Source: Enterococcus pallens ATCC BAA-351 (GTDB lineage Bacteria; Bacillota; Bacilli; Lactobacillales; Enterococcaceae). Taken from it: 64,000 nucleotides of DNA. The notes below the pieces were generated by a model. The model did no database searches and was not told where the DNA came from. It saw nothing but the letters and a program-made list of their open reading frames with translations. Of this stretch, positions 1 through 8,165 are shown one piece after another. Position numbers and translations under genes: made by a program. The stretch lies in NCBI RefSeq assembly GCF_000407485.1, contig NZ_ASWD01000001.1, positions 496,001-560,000 of the forward strand, given 5' to 3'. Positions within the stretch are counted from its first letter, which is position 1; each line of letters begins with the position of its first letter.

Positions 1-959
1 GCCAAATATAACCAAAAAACAGAGGTAATACCTAGTAGGATAAATGGTATAACCAACAATGAATAGCCTAAAGCTACAGTTTCGATTTTATTTTTAAGTC
101 CTCCCCAGGTGCTCATAACGGATCCCCCCAGCAGCATTCCCAAGGCAAATCCAATTTCAATGGTCGATAACTGCCACAAGCCATCATGAAACTTACGAGT
201 AATTTGCAAAGGTCCTAAATTCGATGCTGGCGTAGAAAATACGCTTCCCGCAAACCCTGCAACAATAAGTGCAATTAGAATTTTATGGGTACGCAAGTAA
301 TTTATACCTGTTTTTATTTCCTCGAAAACATTAATTTTCTTGACTTCTGCCGATTGCAGTAATGGAACTTTCACTTTGAAAAACATTGTAGTAATGCCAA
401 TTGCAGCTGTTACGAAATCAATCATAAGTATACCAGCCAAGGGTAAAACAGCAAGCAAAGCAGCTGCCAATGCTGGGCTTGCCAGCAGCATCACTGCCTG
501 AATGGTTTGGTCAACTCCATTAACACGTACCAGGTGTTTTTTAGGGGTAAGCTGTGGAATAATTGATGAAATTGCTGGCGTTTGAAATCCTTGTCCAACA
601 GAACGAATGAACGTGACTGCCAGCAGCAGGAGAATATTGTTCTCCATACGAATATTCACAAGCAGAATGATTGCCATCATCAAAGATACGACAGCTACAC
701 AGCTGTCTGATACGATGGCAAGCTTCTTTCGATTATAGTGATCAGCAAGTGCTCCCGCAAAAGGCATGACTAAAACCATCGGTAAAAGCCCGATACAGCT
801 CATTAATCCAATCATGGTTCCTGATTTTGTTGACAATGTTACATGCCAAATAATAGCATACTGTACCAACATCGTTCCGATCATTGAGATCGCTTGTGAG
901 GTTAGCAGGTATGCTATGTTTCTTTTCCAATTCTTTTCATCATAAATAGCTTTTGACAT
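1..959 (-). CDS. MFS drug-efflux-type transporter, 3' end cut by window edge
   Basis: A reading frame on the minus strand runs from ATG at 959 off the window edge (about 319 residues visible). The protein starts MSKAIYDEKNWKRN and has many hydrophobic segments. The loop GALADHYNRKKLAIVSD after TM2 matches the MFS motif A pattern (G..aDr.grr). The overall layout (about 9 TM segments seen) resembles the macrolide-efflux (Mef-like) MFS group, which exports small hydrophobic compounds by proton antiport. A GGGAGAG ribosome site sits 7 nt upstream. An in-frame ATG at 980 is less likely because the ribosome site would lie inside the coding region. Substrate is unknown. Confidence 0.85.
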   Translation of the reverse strand, partial: MSKAIYDEKNWKRNIAYLLTSQAISMIGTMLVQYAIIWHVTLSTKSGTMIGLMSCIGLLPMVLVMPFAGALADHYNRKKLAIVSDSCVAVVSLMMAIILLVNIRMENNILLLLAVTFIRSVGQGFQTPAISSIIPQLTPKKHLVRVNGVDQTIQAVMLLASPALAAALLAVLPLAGILMIDFVTAAIGITTMFFKVKVPLLQSAEVKKINVFEEIKTGINYLRTHKILIALIVAGFAGSVFSTPASNLGPLQITRKFHDGLWQLSTIEIGFALGMLLGGSVMSTWGGLKNKIETVALGYSLLVIPFILLGITSVFWLYL

Positions 960-1052
960 TTTTATTCTCTCCCTTTTCATATAAATGTATGTTCCTAACA
1001 ATTTATATGCCCAAAAGGGTTTTTCGGAGAATTTGTCCTAATTGCTGTTGAA

Positions 1053-1081
1053 ATAATATCACACTATAAATTATCTGACAA
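1053..1081 (-). promoter_or_regulatory. Sigma-A promoter of the MFS gene
   Basis: On the minus strand, TTGTCA (1081-1076) and TATTAT (1058-1053) are separated by exactly 17 bp, about 95 bp upstream of the MFS start. Confidence 0.6.
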
Positions 1082-1122
1082 GAGTAACAGTTAGACAAGA
1101 ACAACCAAATGTTGCTATTCCT

Positions 1123-1860
1123 TTATTTTTCAGTGTATTCATCTGTCTCAAACATTTCCTCTGGTACATCTTGCGAAATATTACTGATGATATAGAGCTG
1201 ATGATCCTCTTCAGGTGTATTTAGATTACTGACACCCACTCCGTAAAGCTGCGGCGTATCGTCTAAATAAAGCTTAATCACCTTTCCCTCACTGTTTTCA
1301 TATTGCAGAAAACGAAGCTCACGCTCATTTGCTAAGCGTTCTTTTCCACCATTGGTTCGCTTAAAGCCTCTCAGATCAAGATAATTCATCACTGCGACCC
1401 GATGCCAGCAACTACTCGTCAACTGCTCATCAGTAGAAAAAATAATTTCCTTATTGGGAACAGCAATTGCTTGAAAGGTTCCATCTTTGATAACTTCCTT
1501 GTGGTCAATTTTATCACTGACTTTTCCGGCAATTGATTCCAATTCATACGTTTGGTGAGCGGCTGCTGGTTGTTGAGGATCATAAACATATTTACCACGA
1601 ACATTATTCTCAACGGAAACGAACTTGTTGTATTGGTCAACCGTAAATTCTTCGTAATCAAAGCTGAACGCCTCGTTCTGATAAATCCATGCCAATAACG
1701 TTTCTGGATAATCAGCAATCAGCTGCTCCTTTTCATTTCGCTCATTGGTTTGACTGCTGGACTCTTTTTCATGCGTCATTTGAGTTGTCTTTTTTATTTG
1801 GCTACACCCACTAAGCATTACAACAATTACCACCATCATTGCCCATCTAATTTGCTTCAT
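1123..1860 (-). CDS. Predicted lipoprotein, unknown function
   Basis: The 245-residue protein starts with a lipoprotein signal: MKQIRWAMMVVIVVMLSGC, with Cys19 the likely lipidated residue (lipobox LSGC). A Ser/Glu/Asn-rich linker (about residues 20-45) follows and then a polar alpha/beta-like domain without membrane segments. It should be anchored to the outer face of the membrane. AAGGGG lies 6 nt before the ATG. The gene appears to be monocistronic. I do not recognise the family; the composition resembles small Enterococcus-type surface lipoproteins of unknown role. Confidence 0.8.
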   Translation of the reverse strand: MKQIRWAMMVVIVVMLSGCSQIKKTTQMTHEKESSSQTNERNEKEQLIADYPETLLAWIYQNEAFSFDYEEFTVDQYNKFVSVENNVRGKYVYDPQQPAAAHQTYELESIAGKVSDKIDHKEVIKDGTFQAIAVPNKEIIFSTDEQLTSSCWHRVAVMNYLDLRGFKRTNGGKERLANERELRFLQYENSEGKVIKLYLDDTPQLYGVGVSNLNTPEEDHQLYIISNISQDVPEEMFETDEYTEK

Positions 1861-1941
1861 TTTTTACCCCTTTTACGATCTTTTGTTAATTATACATTGC
1901 CTGTTTTAGTTTATATATAGATGACTACAGAAAAAAGCAAA

Positions 1942-1962
1942 AAAACTGATAGACACAGTTTT
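1942..1962 (-). terminator. Intrinsic terminator after oleate hydratase
   Basis: AAAACTG/CAGTTTT arms (7 bp, 7-nt loop) are followed on the minus strand by seven T residues, directly after the oleate hydratase stop codon. Confidence 0.6.
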
Positions 1963-1977
1963 CCTGCTTTTCTTTGC

Positions 1978-3750
1978 CTAAATCAAATGATTATCTTTCA
2001 AAATATCACTGATGTATGTTCCTTCTACCTTTTTCACAAAACCTTCTACCAGCTTGCGTTCCACAAATGGCATATCCATTTCAGTCAGTTTCTTTTTATC
2101 GGTTAGATAATACACGGAATTTGCCAGGGTGCGCAAATCATAGGCCGAAGCAAATACTTCTGGCACACCTCGTTCTACATCTAAAAGCTGATAAACAGCC
2201 TCCATGGCAGTACGTACCGAATATTCTGTCGTAAATACAGTATCTCGTTGCGTTTCAGCGAAGTTTCCAATAAAAGCTAAATTGGTTGAACCATTAGGAA
2301 TAACCAATGGTCGATCACCAGGTTCTCGCAGCATAAAGTACGAAGTAATAAACGGCATATAAACCGGAATCACTTTGCAAGAGTTCTCAGAGAAGCGTAC
2401 AATGTCATCTTCAGGTACTCCCAAGTGATACATCAGCTCCTGAACAATTTCTTTACCTGAACATTCTTCAATCGGCTTCTTAATGTAATTCCCTGGGGTA
2501 TTAGAAAGCAAACCATACACCCAGGTAACGGTCTGTTGATCCTTTTGTTCCTTAAAATGTGGTTGACGATGGGTCGCAAAGCTCATTAACCAGTTGGAAT
2601 CTTTAATAGTAATAATTCCGCCGGTAACAATATGCCCCGTCCGCAATTTTCTTTGCGTTAATCGACTAATGTATGGTTCAATGTCAAAGTTTTCCCACGT
2701 TACAGTTGCTGAAACAAACCAGCTTTCATCTGGCAAATTGTCGCAAAAGACTTCTGGATGACCAAATTCAGGTGATTGTTTAGCTAAATTTTTCCATAGA
2801 TTCCAGCTGCCGCCTAATTCATGAGTTATAGGCGCTGGTGTATTATGATCTCCTTCGGTGGAGCTTTCAGTAATGGAACCATTCGTAACAAAAACCAAGT
2901 CCTTTTGAGTTAATTCAATCGTTTCTGCATTGCCAGCCTTAGTCAAACTAATTTTTTTAGCCGTTTTGCTATCGGATTGAATATCGACCTCAATAGCTTC
3001 GATTTTAGTTTCGTATTGGAAATCTACACCTTGGTCCTCTAGGAAACTTAGTAACGGTTTCACCAATGACTCATATTGATTGTAGCGCGTAAATTTTAAA
3101 GCTGTAAAATCCGGCAGTCCTTTGATGTGATGAATGAAACGCATCACGTAGCGGCGCATTTCTATTGCTGAATGCCATTTTTCAAAGGCAAACATTGAAC
3201 ACCAGTACAGCCAAAAATTTGATGCAAAAAATTCTTCGCCAAAAACATCCTCTATCCGCTTACCAATTAATTGATCTTCTGAAGTCATAAAGAGTTCAAC
3301 CAATTCTCGTTGGGCTTTTTTCGACAATGTAAACTCTCCATCATCTTCAACTCGCTCTCCGCGATTATGGATAATCCGACAGTTGGAAGAATTAGGATCA
3401 TCATGGTCCAACCAATAAAATTCATCCAAAACCGAAGCATCCTCAACCTCTAATGAAGGGACCGAACGAAATAAATCCCATAAACATTCAAAATGATTTT
3501 CCATTTCTCGTCCACCACGAGTAACAAACCCATCATGTGGAATGAATTTACCATCTAGCGAACCACCAGAAAGGGATAATTCTTCAAAAATATGGATATG
3601 CTCCCCCTTCATATGCCCATCACGAATCAAAAATACAGCCGCCGCCAAACCAGCCAGACCCGCGCCTACAATATAAGCATTTTTATCATCGACACCTTCT
3701 GGTTTTCTGCTTTTGGCAAAGGCCTCGTAATTGCCATTTGTATATCTCAT
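1978..3750 (-). CDS. ohyA: Oleate hydratase (MCRA family)
   Basis: The 590-residue protein matches the myosin-cross-reactive-antigen family in length and motifs. An FAD-binding GAGLAGL (residues 29-35) begins the protein, FEE and GGSLDG follow around residues 55-67, and [16 protein letters not shown] and the C-terminal [10 protein letters not shown] stretch are typical of the family. These enzymes add water to the cis-9 double bond of unsaturated fatty acids, producing hydroxy fatty acids, and use FAD structurally. The frame is open for 33 codons upstream, but ATG 3750 has AAGGAGGG at a good distance and gives the family N-terminus [11 protein letters not shown]. It is probably cytoplasmic or membrane-peripheral, with a detoxification role by family knowledge. 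Confidence 0.93.
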   Translation of the reverse strand: MRYTNGNYEAFAKSRKPEGVDDKNAYIVGAGLAGLAAAVFLIRDGHMKGEHIHIFEELSLSGGSLDGKFIPHDGFVTRGGREMENHFECLWDLFRSVPSLEVEDASVLDEFYWLDHDDPNSSNCRIIHNRGERVEDDGEFTLSKKAQRELVELFMTSEDQLIGKRIEDVFGEEFFASNFWLYWCSMFAFEKWHSAIEMRRYVMRFIHHIKGLPDFTALKFTRYNQYESLVKPLLSFLEDQGVDFQYETKIEAIEVDIQSDSKTAKKISLTKAGNAETIELTQKDLVFVTNGSITESSTEGDHNTPAPITHELGGSWNLWKNLAKQSPEFGHPEVFCDNLPDESWFVSATVTWENFDIEPYISRLTQRKLRTGHIVTGGIITIKDSNWLMSFATHRQPHFKEQKDQQTVTWVYGLLSNTPGNYIKKPIEECSGKEIVQELMYHLGVPEDDIVRFSENSCKVIPVYMPFITSYFMLREPGDRPLVIPNGSTNLAFIGNFAETQRDTVFTTEYSVRTAMEAVYQLLDVERGVPEVFASAYDLRTLANSVYYLTDKKKLTEMDMPFVERKLVEGFVKKVEGTYISDILKDNHLI

Positions 3751-3852
3751 TAGTAAAGCCCTCCTTCTTTTTATAACTCTCTTAAAGGGTAGCAGTATCC
3801 TTAATTTTAGACAAAAATTTGAACTCCAAATCAGTATGCTTTTTCGCATAAT

Positions 3853-3876
3853 AAAAAACAGCAGAAAAAGCTGCTG
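3853..3876 (-). terminator. Possible terminator in the 5' region of the oleate hydratase gene
   Basis: A short CAGCAG/CTGCTG stem with a 6-nt loop is followed on the minus strand by six T residues, about 100 nt upstream of the oleate hydratase ATG. It could stop incoming transcripts or act as a leader attenuator. Only 6 bp of stem makes this uncertain. Confidence 0.35.
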
Positions 3877-4004
3877 CTTGACTACTACCTAGCACACAAA
3901 ACCATTATCATTGGTAATTTCGAACTTTTAAAAAATAAAAATTTAGTTTTTAAATTCTAAAATTATTTATTCCCTCTTCTTTGTTGTTTATTTTCCTTCT
4001 CGTA

Positions 4005-4033
4005 TTGTGTTCGCACTAGCAATCGCCTATACT
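4005..4033 (+). promoter_or_regulatory. Promoter of the RpiR-type regulator
   Basis: TTGTGT (4005-4010) and TATACT (4028-4033) are separated by 17 bp, 30 bp before the start codon at 4063. Confidence 0.55.
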
Positions 4034-4062
4034 TTAAGCAAAGAAATAGTAGAGGTGAGCTT

Positions 4063-4908
4063 ATGTTATTAACCCAACGAATGAAAGATTATCCTTTTTC
4101 TCCCAACGAAAAAGTGGTGATAGATTTTATTTTAGAAAAAAAATCCTTGATTAAGGATTACTCTGTGAAAGCGATTGCCAACGAAACCTTTACTTCGCCG
4201 TCAATTTTGGTACAAATTGCCCAAAAATTGGACTGCGCCGGCTGGGTAGAATTCAAAGAAACCTTCTTAACAGAAATCAATTACCTGCAAAAACATTTCC
4301 AATCAATAGATGCTGATCATCCCTTTTATGTTAAAGATCCCTTGATGACGATTATTGACAAAATGGGGCAGCTGCATGTTGAAAGTATTCACGATACTCT
4401 TTCGCTGATTTCACACGATGAGCTTCATCAAGCTATTCGGATTATGGAAAGAAGCAAAAAAGTTCGGGTGTTTGCGGTAGACAATTTAAATTATGCAGGA
4501 GAAGAGTTTGTGTTTAAGCTTAGAAGGATCAATAAAGAAGCCGAAATTTCTGCAGATCCTTTTCATGATGCGGCTATGACGACTGATGCTGATTGTGCTA
4601 TCTGTCTTTCCTATTCTGGCGAAACCTCCGCCTTATTAAAATCAGTTAAGCTGCTAAAAGAGAACCATGTACCCATTATTGCCATTACTAGTATTGGTAA
4701 TAATCGCCTAGCTGAATGGGCTGACGTCGTCTTGAACACGACCACGCGAGAAACATCCTATTCCAAAATTGCCGACTTTTCTTCTCTAGCTTCGATTAAT
4801 TTTATTTTGGATACCATATATGCCTGCTATTTTTCGTTGAATTACCAGCAGAATTTAGATTATAAAATTCAAATTGCAGAAATTGTCGAGACAAAATGTG
4901 ATCAATAA
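4063..4908 (+). CDS. RpiR/MurR-family transcriptional regulator
   Basis: The 281-residue protein has an N-terminal RpiR-type helix-turn-helix (about residues 1-75, including YSVKAIANETFTSPSILVQIAQKLDCAGWVEF in two parts) and a C-terminal SIS sugar-phosphate-binding domain (about 125-265, with ICLSYSGETSALLKSVK as the phosphate-binding loop). Such proteins sense phosphorylated sugars and repress or activate catabolic genes. GAGGTGAG lies 4 nt before the ATG. No catabolic operon is adjacent: oleate hydratase is divergent and the Crp/Fnr gene convergent. The target is therefore not evident. Confidence 0.9.
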   Translation: MLLTQRMKDYPFSPNEKVVIDFILEKKSLIKDYSVKAIANETFTSPSILVQIAQKLDCAGWVEFKETFLTEINYLQKHFQSIDADHPFYVKDPLMTIIDKMGQLHVESIHDTLSLISHDELHQAIRIMERSKKVRVFAVDNLNYAGEEFVFKLRRINKEAEISADPFHDAAMTTDADCAICLSYSGETSALLKSVKLLKENHVPIIAITSIGNNRLAEWADVVLNTTTRETSYSKIADFSSLASINFILDTIYACYFSLNYQQNLDYKIQIAEIVETKCDQ

Positions 4909-4916
4909 CGACTTAT

Positions 4917-4958
4917 AAAACACGACTAATGGCATCGAAACTTCATTAGTCGTGTTTT
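4917..4958. terminator. Bidirectional terminator between RpiR and Crp/Fnr genes
   Basis: A perfect 15-bp inverted repeat (AAAACACGACTAATG, 4917-4931, with its complement at 4944-4958) flanked by A and T runs separates the convergent genes. The right arm contains the stop codon of the Crp/Fnr gene. Confidence 0.8.
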
Positions 4959-5614
4959 GATGCTGCTTCAGAAGAACGTGCCTGTAATTCTTCTTCTTCT
5001 AAAATCAAAAAGCTGTGATTTTCCCGCTCTAGAATTCCTTCTTCACACAAATTTTTCAATAAACGAAACATATGGCGATAGCTCATGCCAATTGTTGCGG
5101 CTACATCTGTCAAATTATCCTGAAAATATCCTTTGTATGCTCCCTGTAAAATATAAGAACACAGACGCTGTTCTCCAGTATAAAGAGCAGTTGAGACATA
5201 ATTTTGTGAGCTTAAAAGTAATTTTTCCGACAAACCTCGGGCTAAATGCTGAACAAAGGTTAAGTTTTCCAGTAAAAAATTACGTTGATGCTGATAAGGA
5301 ATCACCAAACACTCTACCGGAGATAGTGCTACTACTGAAGCGGTACCCGTATTCGTAGTACTTGCCAATTCCATATCGCCAATTAATCCACCTGACACAT
5401 AATAACTCAATACCAAATCTTTGCCATTTGAGGCAGTCGTACAAACTTTGGCTTTCCCAGAAACCAACATAATCAGGTGCTGATAAGGCTCCCCTTCATT
5501 ATGAATAGTTTCTCCTGCTTTGTACCAATGAATAAAACACCTGGTATCCATGTCCGAAAGACCATACTTTTCCAATAATTTTCGATGTACTTCTGTTAAT
5601 TGATAGTTTTCCAT
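4946..5614 (-). CDS. Crp/Fnr-family transcriptional regulator (YeiL-like)
   Basis: The 222-residue protein has an N-terminal cyclic-nucleotide-binding-like beta barrel (about 25-140, including IHNEGEPYQHLIMLVSGKAKV) and a C-terminal winged helix (about 150-215, DVAATIGMSYRHMFRLLKNL as recognition region). The canonical cAMP-contacting Arg-Ser pair is not evident, so the effector is probably not cAMP. Layout resembles E. coli YeiL. The start at 5614 has GGAGAA upstream; the 20 open codons further upstream cover the divergent promoter region and are not likely translated. A near-perfect 22-bp palindrome lies just upstream and suggests autoregulation. Confidence 0.85.
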   Translation of the reverse strand: MENYQLTEVHRKLLEKYGLSDMDTRCFIHWYKAGETIHNEGEPYQHLIMLVSGKAKVCTTASNGKDLVLSYYVSGGLIGDMELASTTNTGTASVVALSPVECLVIPYQHQRNFLLENLTFVQHLARGLSEKLLLSSQNYVSTALYTGEQRLCSYILQGAYKGYFQDNLTDVAATIGMSYRHMFRLLKNLCEEGILERENHSFLILEEEELQARSSEAASKHD

Positions 5615-5635
5615 CTTTTTTCTCCACTTTTTCTC

Positions 5636-5657
5636 AAGTATGACATATGTCCTACTT
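5636..5657. promoter_or_regulatory. 22-bp palindromic operator candidate (PrfA-box-like)
   Basis: AAGTA-T-GACATATGTC-C-TACTT is symmetric except for one pair (5641/5652). Its core, GACA-TA-TGTC, resembles the TTAACA-NN-TGTTAA box bound by PrfA-type Crp/Fnr proteins. It lies between the divergent Crp/Fnr gene and the small membrane-protein gene. Confidence 0.5.
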
Positions 5658-5702
5658 AGATTGCAAACAATCACTTACAATAGGGTCATGGAGGTGTTCA
5701 AT

Positions 5703-5930
5703 ATGTTTTATTTACTAGGATTATTGTTGCTAGTCGCCTTGATTATCTGGAGATATCAAACGAGTCAAATGAAGAAACGTGCTTATTTCCAACGAATTGA
5801 TGCTTACGAACATAAAAGACAAGAAGATATTTTAAACAGAGCCAAGTTAATGGCTGCTGAGCAAAAAGCTCATGCACAACATACAAGCAACAGCTACATT
5901 CAATCAGCCGCATTTAAAAAAACTGCCTAA
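5703..5930 (+). CDS. Small single-pass membrane protein
   Basis: The 75-residue product has an N-terminal hydrophobic helix (residues 2-17, MFYLLGLLLLVALIIW) followed by a charged, Gln/Lys-rich cytoplasmic tail. GGAGGTG sits 7 nt before the ATG at 5703. It is divergent from the Crp/Fnr gene and immediately upstream of the proC control region. The family is not recognised. The upstream in-frame ATG at 5640 falls in the operator and is not used here. Confidence 0.7.
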   Translation: MFYLLGLLLLVALIIWRYQTSQMKKRAYFQRIDAYEHKRQEDILNRAKLMAAEQKAHAQHTSNSYIQSAAFKKTA

Positions 5931-5966
5931 TAAAAAGGGCAATAGTAAAGCAAACCCCTTAGCTTT

Positions 5967-6000
5967 CCTCCTCTTTCTCGTTATAATGAGAAGGAGGAGG
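5967..6000 (+). promoter_or_regulatory. 13-bp hairpin holding the proC promoter -10 and Shine-Dalgarno
   Basis: The left arm at 5967-5979 (CCTCCTCTTTCTC) pairs with GAGAAGGAGGAGG at 5988-6000 over 13 bp with one G-T wobble. The right arm is the proC ribosome site. The 8-nt loop contains TATAAT (5982-5987). TTTTTTG follows, so the element also has intrinsic-terminator form for transcripts from the upstream small gene. A transcript started from the loop -10 would begin near 5994 and free the ribosome site. Confidence 0.6.
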
Positions 6001-6009
6001 TTTTTTGTT

Positions 6010-6789
6010 ATGAAAATTGGCTTTTTTGGTGCCGGTCACATGGGCACTGCGATGATTCAAGGCTTTATTGCTTCAGGAAAAGTTCAACCCGAAAATATTT
6101 TAGTTAAAGGTGGCCGAAGTAAAACCGCAGCTAATCGTCAAAAGGAATTGGGTTTTACTTTAATTGATCAATTAGAAGATTTAGCTGAGACTTCTCTGCT
6201 TATTGTAGCGGTGAATCCTGCGGCCGTTTTGCCAATCATTCAGTCCTTACCTGCTGCTGTAATTGAAAAGAAAATTCCTTTGGTTTCTGTAGCGGCTGGT
6301 GTTGATTTAGCAGAAATGGCGGAAGTCCTAGGAAAGGATTATCCGTTGTCTCACTGCATTCCCAACACACCTGTCTCAGTCAACGAAGGCGTTTTAGGCA
6401 TCTCTTATAGCGAACAATTAACTACAGATGACAAGGAAACGATTGATCAAAGACTGCAGCTGCTAGGAACATTGGTTGAAATCGATGAGCCTTTGTTAGG
6501 TATTGTTGGTTCAGTAGCTGGCTGTGGCCCAGCCTTTGTCGATCTGTTTATTGAAGCATTATCCGATGCCGGCGTTTTTTACGGTTTAAACCGCGACCTT
6601 TCTTACCAAATCGCCCAACAAATGATTAAAGGCGCTGCCGAATTGGCGCTGCAATCAAAGAAACATCCCGGCGAATTGAAAGACGGTGTCGCAACACCCG
6701 GCGGTACAACTATCAAAGGCGTTGTTGCTTTAGAAAAATACGGCTTTCGCAATGCAGTAATTGAAGGCGTTAAAGGAACTATGGAATAA
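6010..6789 (+). CDS. proC: Pyrroline-5-carboxylate reductase
   Basis: The 259-residue protein has the normal ProC length. It starts MKIGFFGAGHMGTAM with the Rossmann motif GAGHMG (NAD(P)H binding). The conserved catalytic and dimer region around residues 160-250 includes GSVAGCGPAFVDLFIEAL and the ProC signature VATPGGTTIKGV. It catalyses the last step of proline synthesis in the cytoplasm, reducing pyrroline-5-carboxylate. ATG 6010 is preceded by AAGGAGGAGG. The 46 open codons upstream overlap the previous gene and lack family similarity. A clear terminator follows, so it is monocistronic. Confidence 0.95.
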   Translation: MKIGFFGAGHMGTAMIQGFIASGKVQPENILVKGGRSKTAANRQKELGFTLIDQLEDLAETSLLIVAVNPAAVLPIIQSLPAAVIEKKIPLVSVAAGVDLAEMAEVLGKDYPLSHCIPNTPVSVNEGVLGISYSEQLTTDDKETIDQRLQLLGTLVEIDEPLLGIVGSVAGCGPAFVDLFIEALSDAGVFYGLNRDLSYQIAQQMIKGAAELALQSKKHPGELKDGVATPGGTTIKGVVALEKYGFRNAVIEGVKGTME

Positions 6790-6800
6790 TTGATTGTTCT

Positions 6801-6826
6801 GGCACTAAGGAAACTTAGTGCCTTTT
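6801..6826 (+). terminator. proC terminator
   Basis: GGCACTAAG/CTTAGTGCC (perfect 9-bp stem, GAAA loop) is followed by TTTT. Confidence 0.75.
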
Positions 6827-6845
6827 ATTATGGCTACAAAAAAAA

Positions 6846-6909
6846 TCACTAACTTGCTTTACATACTAGCTTGTTTAGCCTATGATTAACTTGTAAAGCA
6901 AGCTAGTGA
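6846..6909 (+). promoter_or_regulatory. padR promoter nested in an 18-bp inverted repeat
   Basis: The arms at 6846-6863 and 6892-6909 match at 17 of 18 positions. Between and within them lie TTTACA (6858-6863) and TATGAT (6881-6886), spaced 17 bp. The left arm covers the -35 box and the right arm covers the expected start site. This is the arrangement expected for PadR autorepression. Confidence 0.65.
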
Positions 6910-6922
6910 TTGAGGTGGAAAA

Positions 6923-7264
6923 ATGTCCGATAAAATTGATTCCCAAATGTTGAAAGGTGTCTTAACAGGAAGTATTTTACTTTTATTATCTAAAGAAGAA
7001 CTATACGGTTATGGACTAAGCAAAAGTTTAGACAGCTTTGGCTTCACCAATATTTCAAAAGGCACCATTTATCCTCTACTGCTTTCTCTAGAAAAGAAAA
7101 ATTTAATTAAGGGAAGCATGCGCGCTTCTGAAAACGGACCAAAAAGAAAATATTATGCTATCACTGAAGAAGGAACTGCTGAAAAAGAAAAATTTTTGGC
7201 TCAGTGGTCAGACTTAAAAAATAATATGGAACGAATAATTGAAGGAGTTGAGGGGAATGACTAA
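6923..7264 (+). CDS. PadR-family transcriptional repressor
   Basis: The 113-residue protein is a compact PadR winged helix. LTGSILLLLSKEELYGYGLS at about residues 13-32 and GTIYPLLLSLEKKNLI at about 51-66 are the family signatures (YGYG.. and GTIYP.L..LE). The tail after residue 90 is the short dimerisation helix of the small PadR class. GAGGTGG lies 5 nt before the ATG. The stop overlaps the next gene by 8 nt, so the membrane protein downstream is co-translated and is the likely target. The large inverted repeat upstream is the probable operator. Confidence 0.92.
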   Translation: MSDKIDSQMLKGVLTGSILLLLSKEELYGYGLSKSLDSFGFTNISKGTIYPLLLSLEKKNLIKGSMRASENGPKRKYYAITEEGTAEKEKFLAQWSDLKNNMERIIEGVEGND

Positions 7265-8072
7265 ATCTACATTGGAGGAAACTAACGCAGAGCTGCAAAA
7301 AGAACTGACAGCAGAAAATGAAAAATACTACGGGAATCTGTTAATTTATGTTAGAGCAAAATCAATGATCAGAGATAATCAGCAATCCGAAGAACTTTTA
7401 CTGGAAATATTGCAGGACCTTTTAGACGCACAAAATCAGGGAATTTCTGCTGAAGAATATTTTGGCAAAAATCCTAAACAAATTGCAGACGAAATTATTA
7501 AACAATTGCCGATAAAGCTACTAGATTTAGCGAAGGTAGTGCTAACCGGTCTAGTGACTTATCTTTTGATTATGTTTATACCAACTCTGATTGATCCAAC
7601 CAAAGGAATCGATTTAGGCCGTTACTTAATCGTGGGACTATTGACGGTTATTTTTGCCATCTTCATTTTGAAACTTCTAGGTCATAGTGTCTATTGTTAT
7701 CAGTCGAAAATCAGCAGCCTATTGTTTTACACATTCATTCTTGTAGGCTTAGTTTGTGGACTTCTCTTGATGATTTTCATCTCTACTCCTTTGGTGATTA
7801 CTTTAAATCGTACCACTGGAATCTTATTCATTTTGTTAACGGGTTTTATTCTTGTCGCCCTGTTTATTCGTGAAAAGGATAAAGCGCCTTGGATCCCCTT
7901 TATTCCTCTATTGTCGGTTTATTTGTTTGGTGGTATTTTGCTGCGTATCAATGATTTCTCCAGTTTTCTCAATTCTAAAACAGGACAATTGGTTATCGCG
8001 GCTTCGCTAATTGGGGCGCTATTTATTCAAGCCTTGCTAATGTTCCTATTAAATAGGAAGAAACGCGTCTAA
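7257..8072 (+). CDS. Multi-pass membrane protein paired with PadR (DUF1129-like)
   Basis: The 271-residue protein has a charged N-terminal domain of about 90 residues, then about six hydrophobic segments (roughly 95-265), and ends in a basic RKKRV tail. The N-terminal pattern (ENEKYYGNLLIYVRA, then EILQDLLDAQNQG) resembles DUF1129-type proteins common beside PadR regulators in Lactobacillales. I could not confirm the family. The start ATG at 7257 overlaps the padR stop and uses GAGGGG inside padR. A role in membrane-stress response is an inference from context. Confidence 0.75.
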   Translation: MTKSTLEETNAELQKELTAENEKYYGNLLIYVRAKSMIRDNQQSEELLLEILQDLLDAQNQGISAEEYFGKNPKQIADEIIKQLPIKLLDLAKVVLTGLVTYLLIMFIPTLIDPTKGIDLGRYLIVGLLTVIFAIFILKLLGHSVYCYQSKISSLLFYTFILVGLVCGLLLMIFISTPLVITLNRTTGILFILLTGFILVALFIREKDKAPWIPFIPLLSVYLFGGILLRINDFSSFLNSKTGQLVIAASLIGALFIQALLMFLLNRKKRV

Positions 8073-8093
8073 AAACGAAAGAAAGCAATAAAT

Positions 8094-8159
8094 AGAACCG
8101 AACGATTATTTGTGTAGATTCCTGTTTTAAGGAACCCTAACTTATAATCGTTCGGTTCT
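8094..8159. terminator. Bidirectional terminator-like inverted repeat
   Basis: Perfect 16-bp arms (AGAACCGAACGATTAT at 8094-8109 and its complement at 8144-8159) enclose a 34-nt loop that holds a small TTCC/GGAA hairpin. It separates the convergent membrane-protein and epimerase genes. Confidence 0.65.
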
Positions 8160-8165
8160 CTACTT

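Noticed and set aside
742-930. 62-codon minus-strand ORF inside the first gene
   Set aside because: It is an out-of-frame shadow of the MFS transporter, whose hydrophobic frame runs through the same DNA.
3751-3849. 33-codon N-terminal extension of oleate hydratase
   Set aside because: No ribosome site, and the family N-terminus begins at 3750 behind AAGGAGGG.
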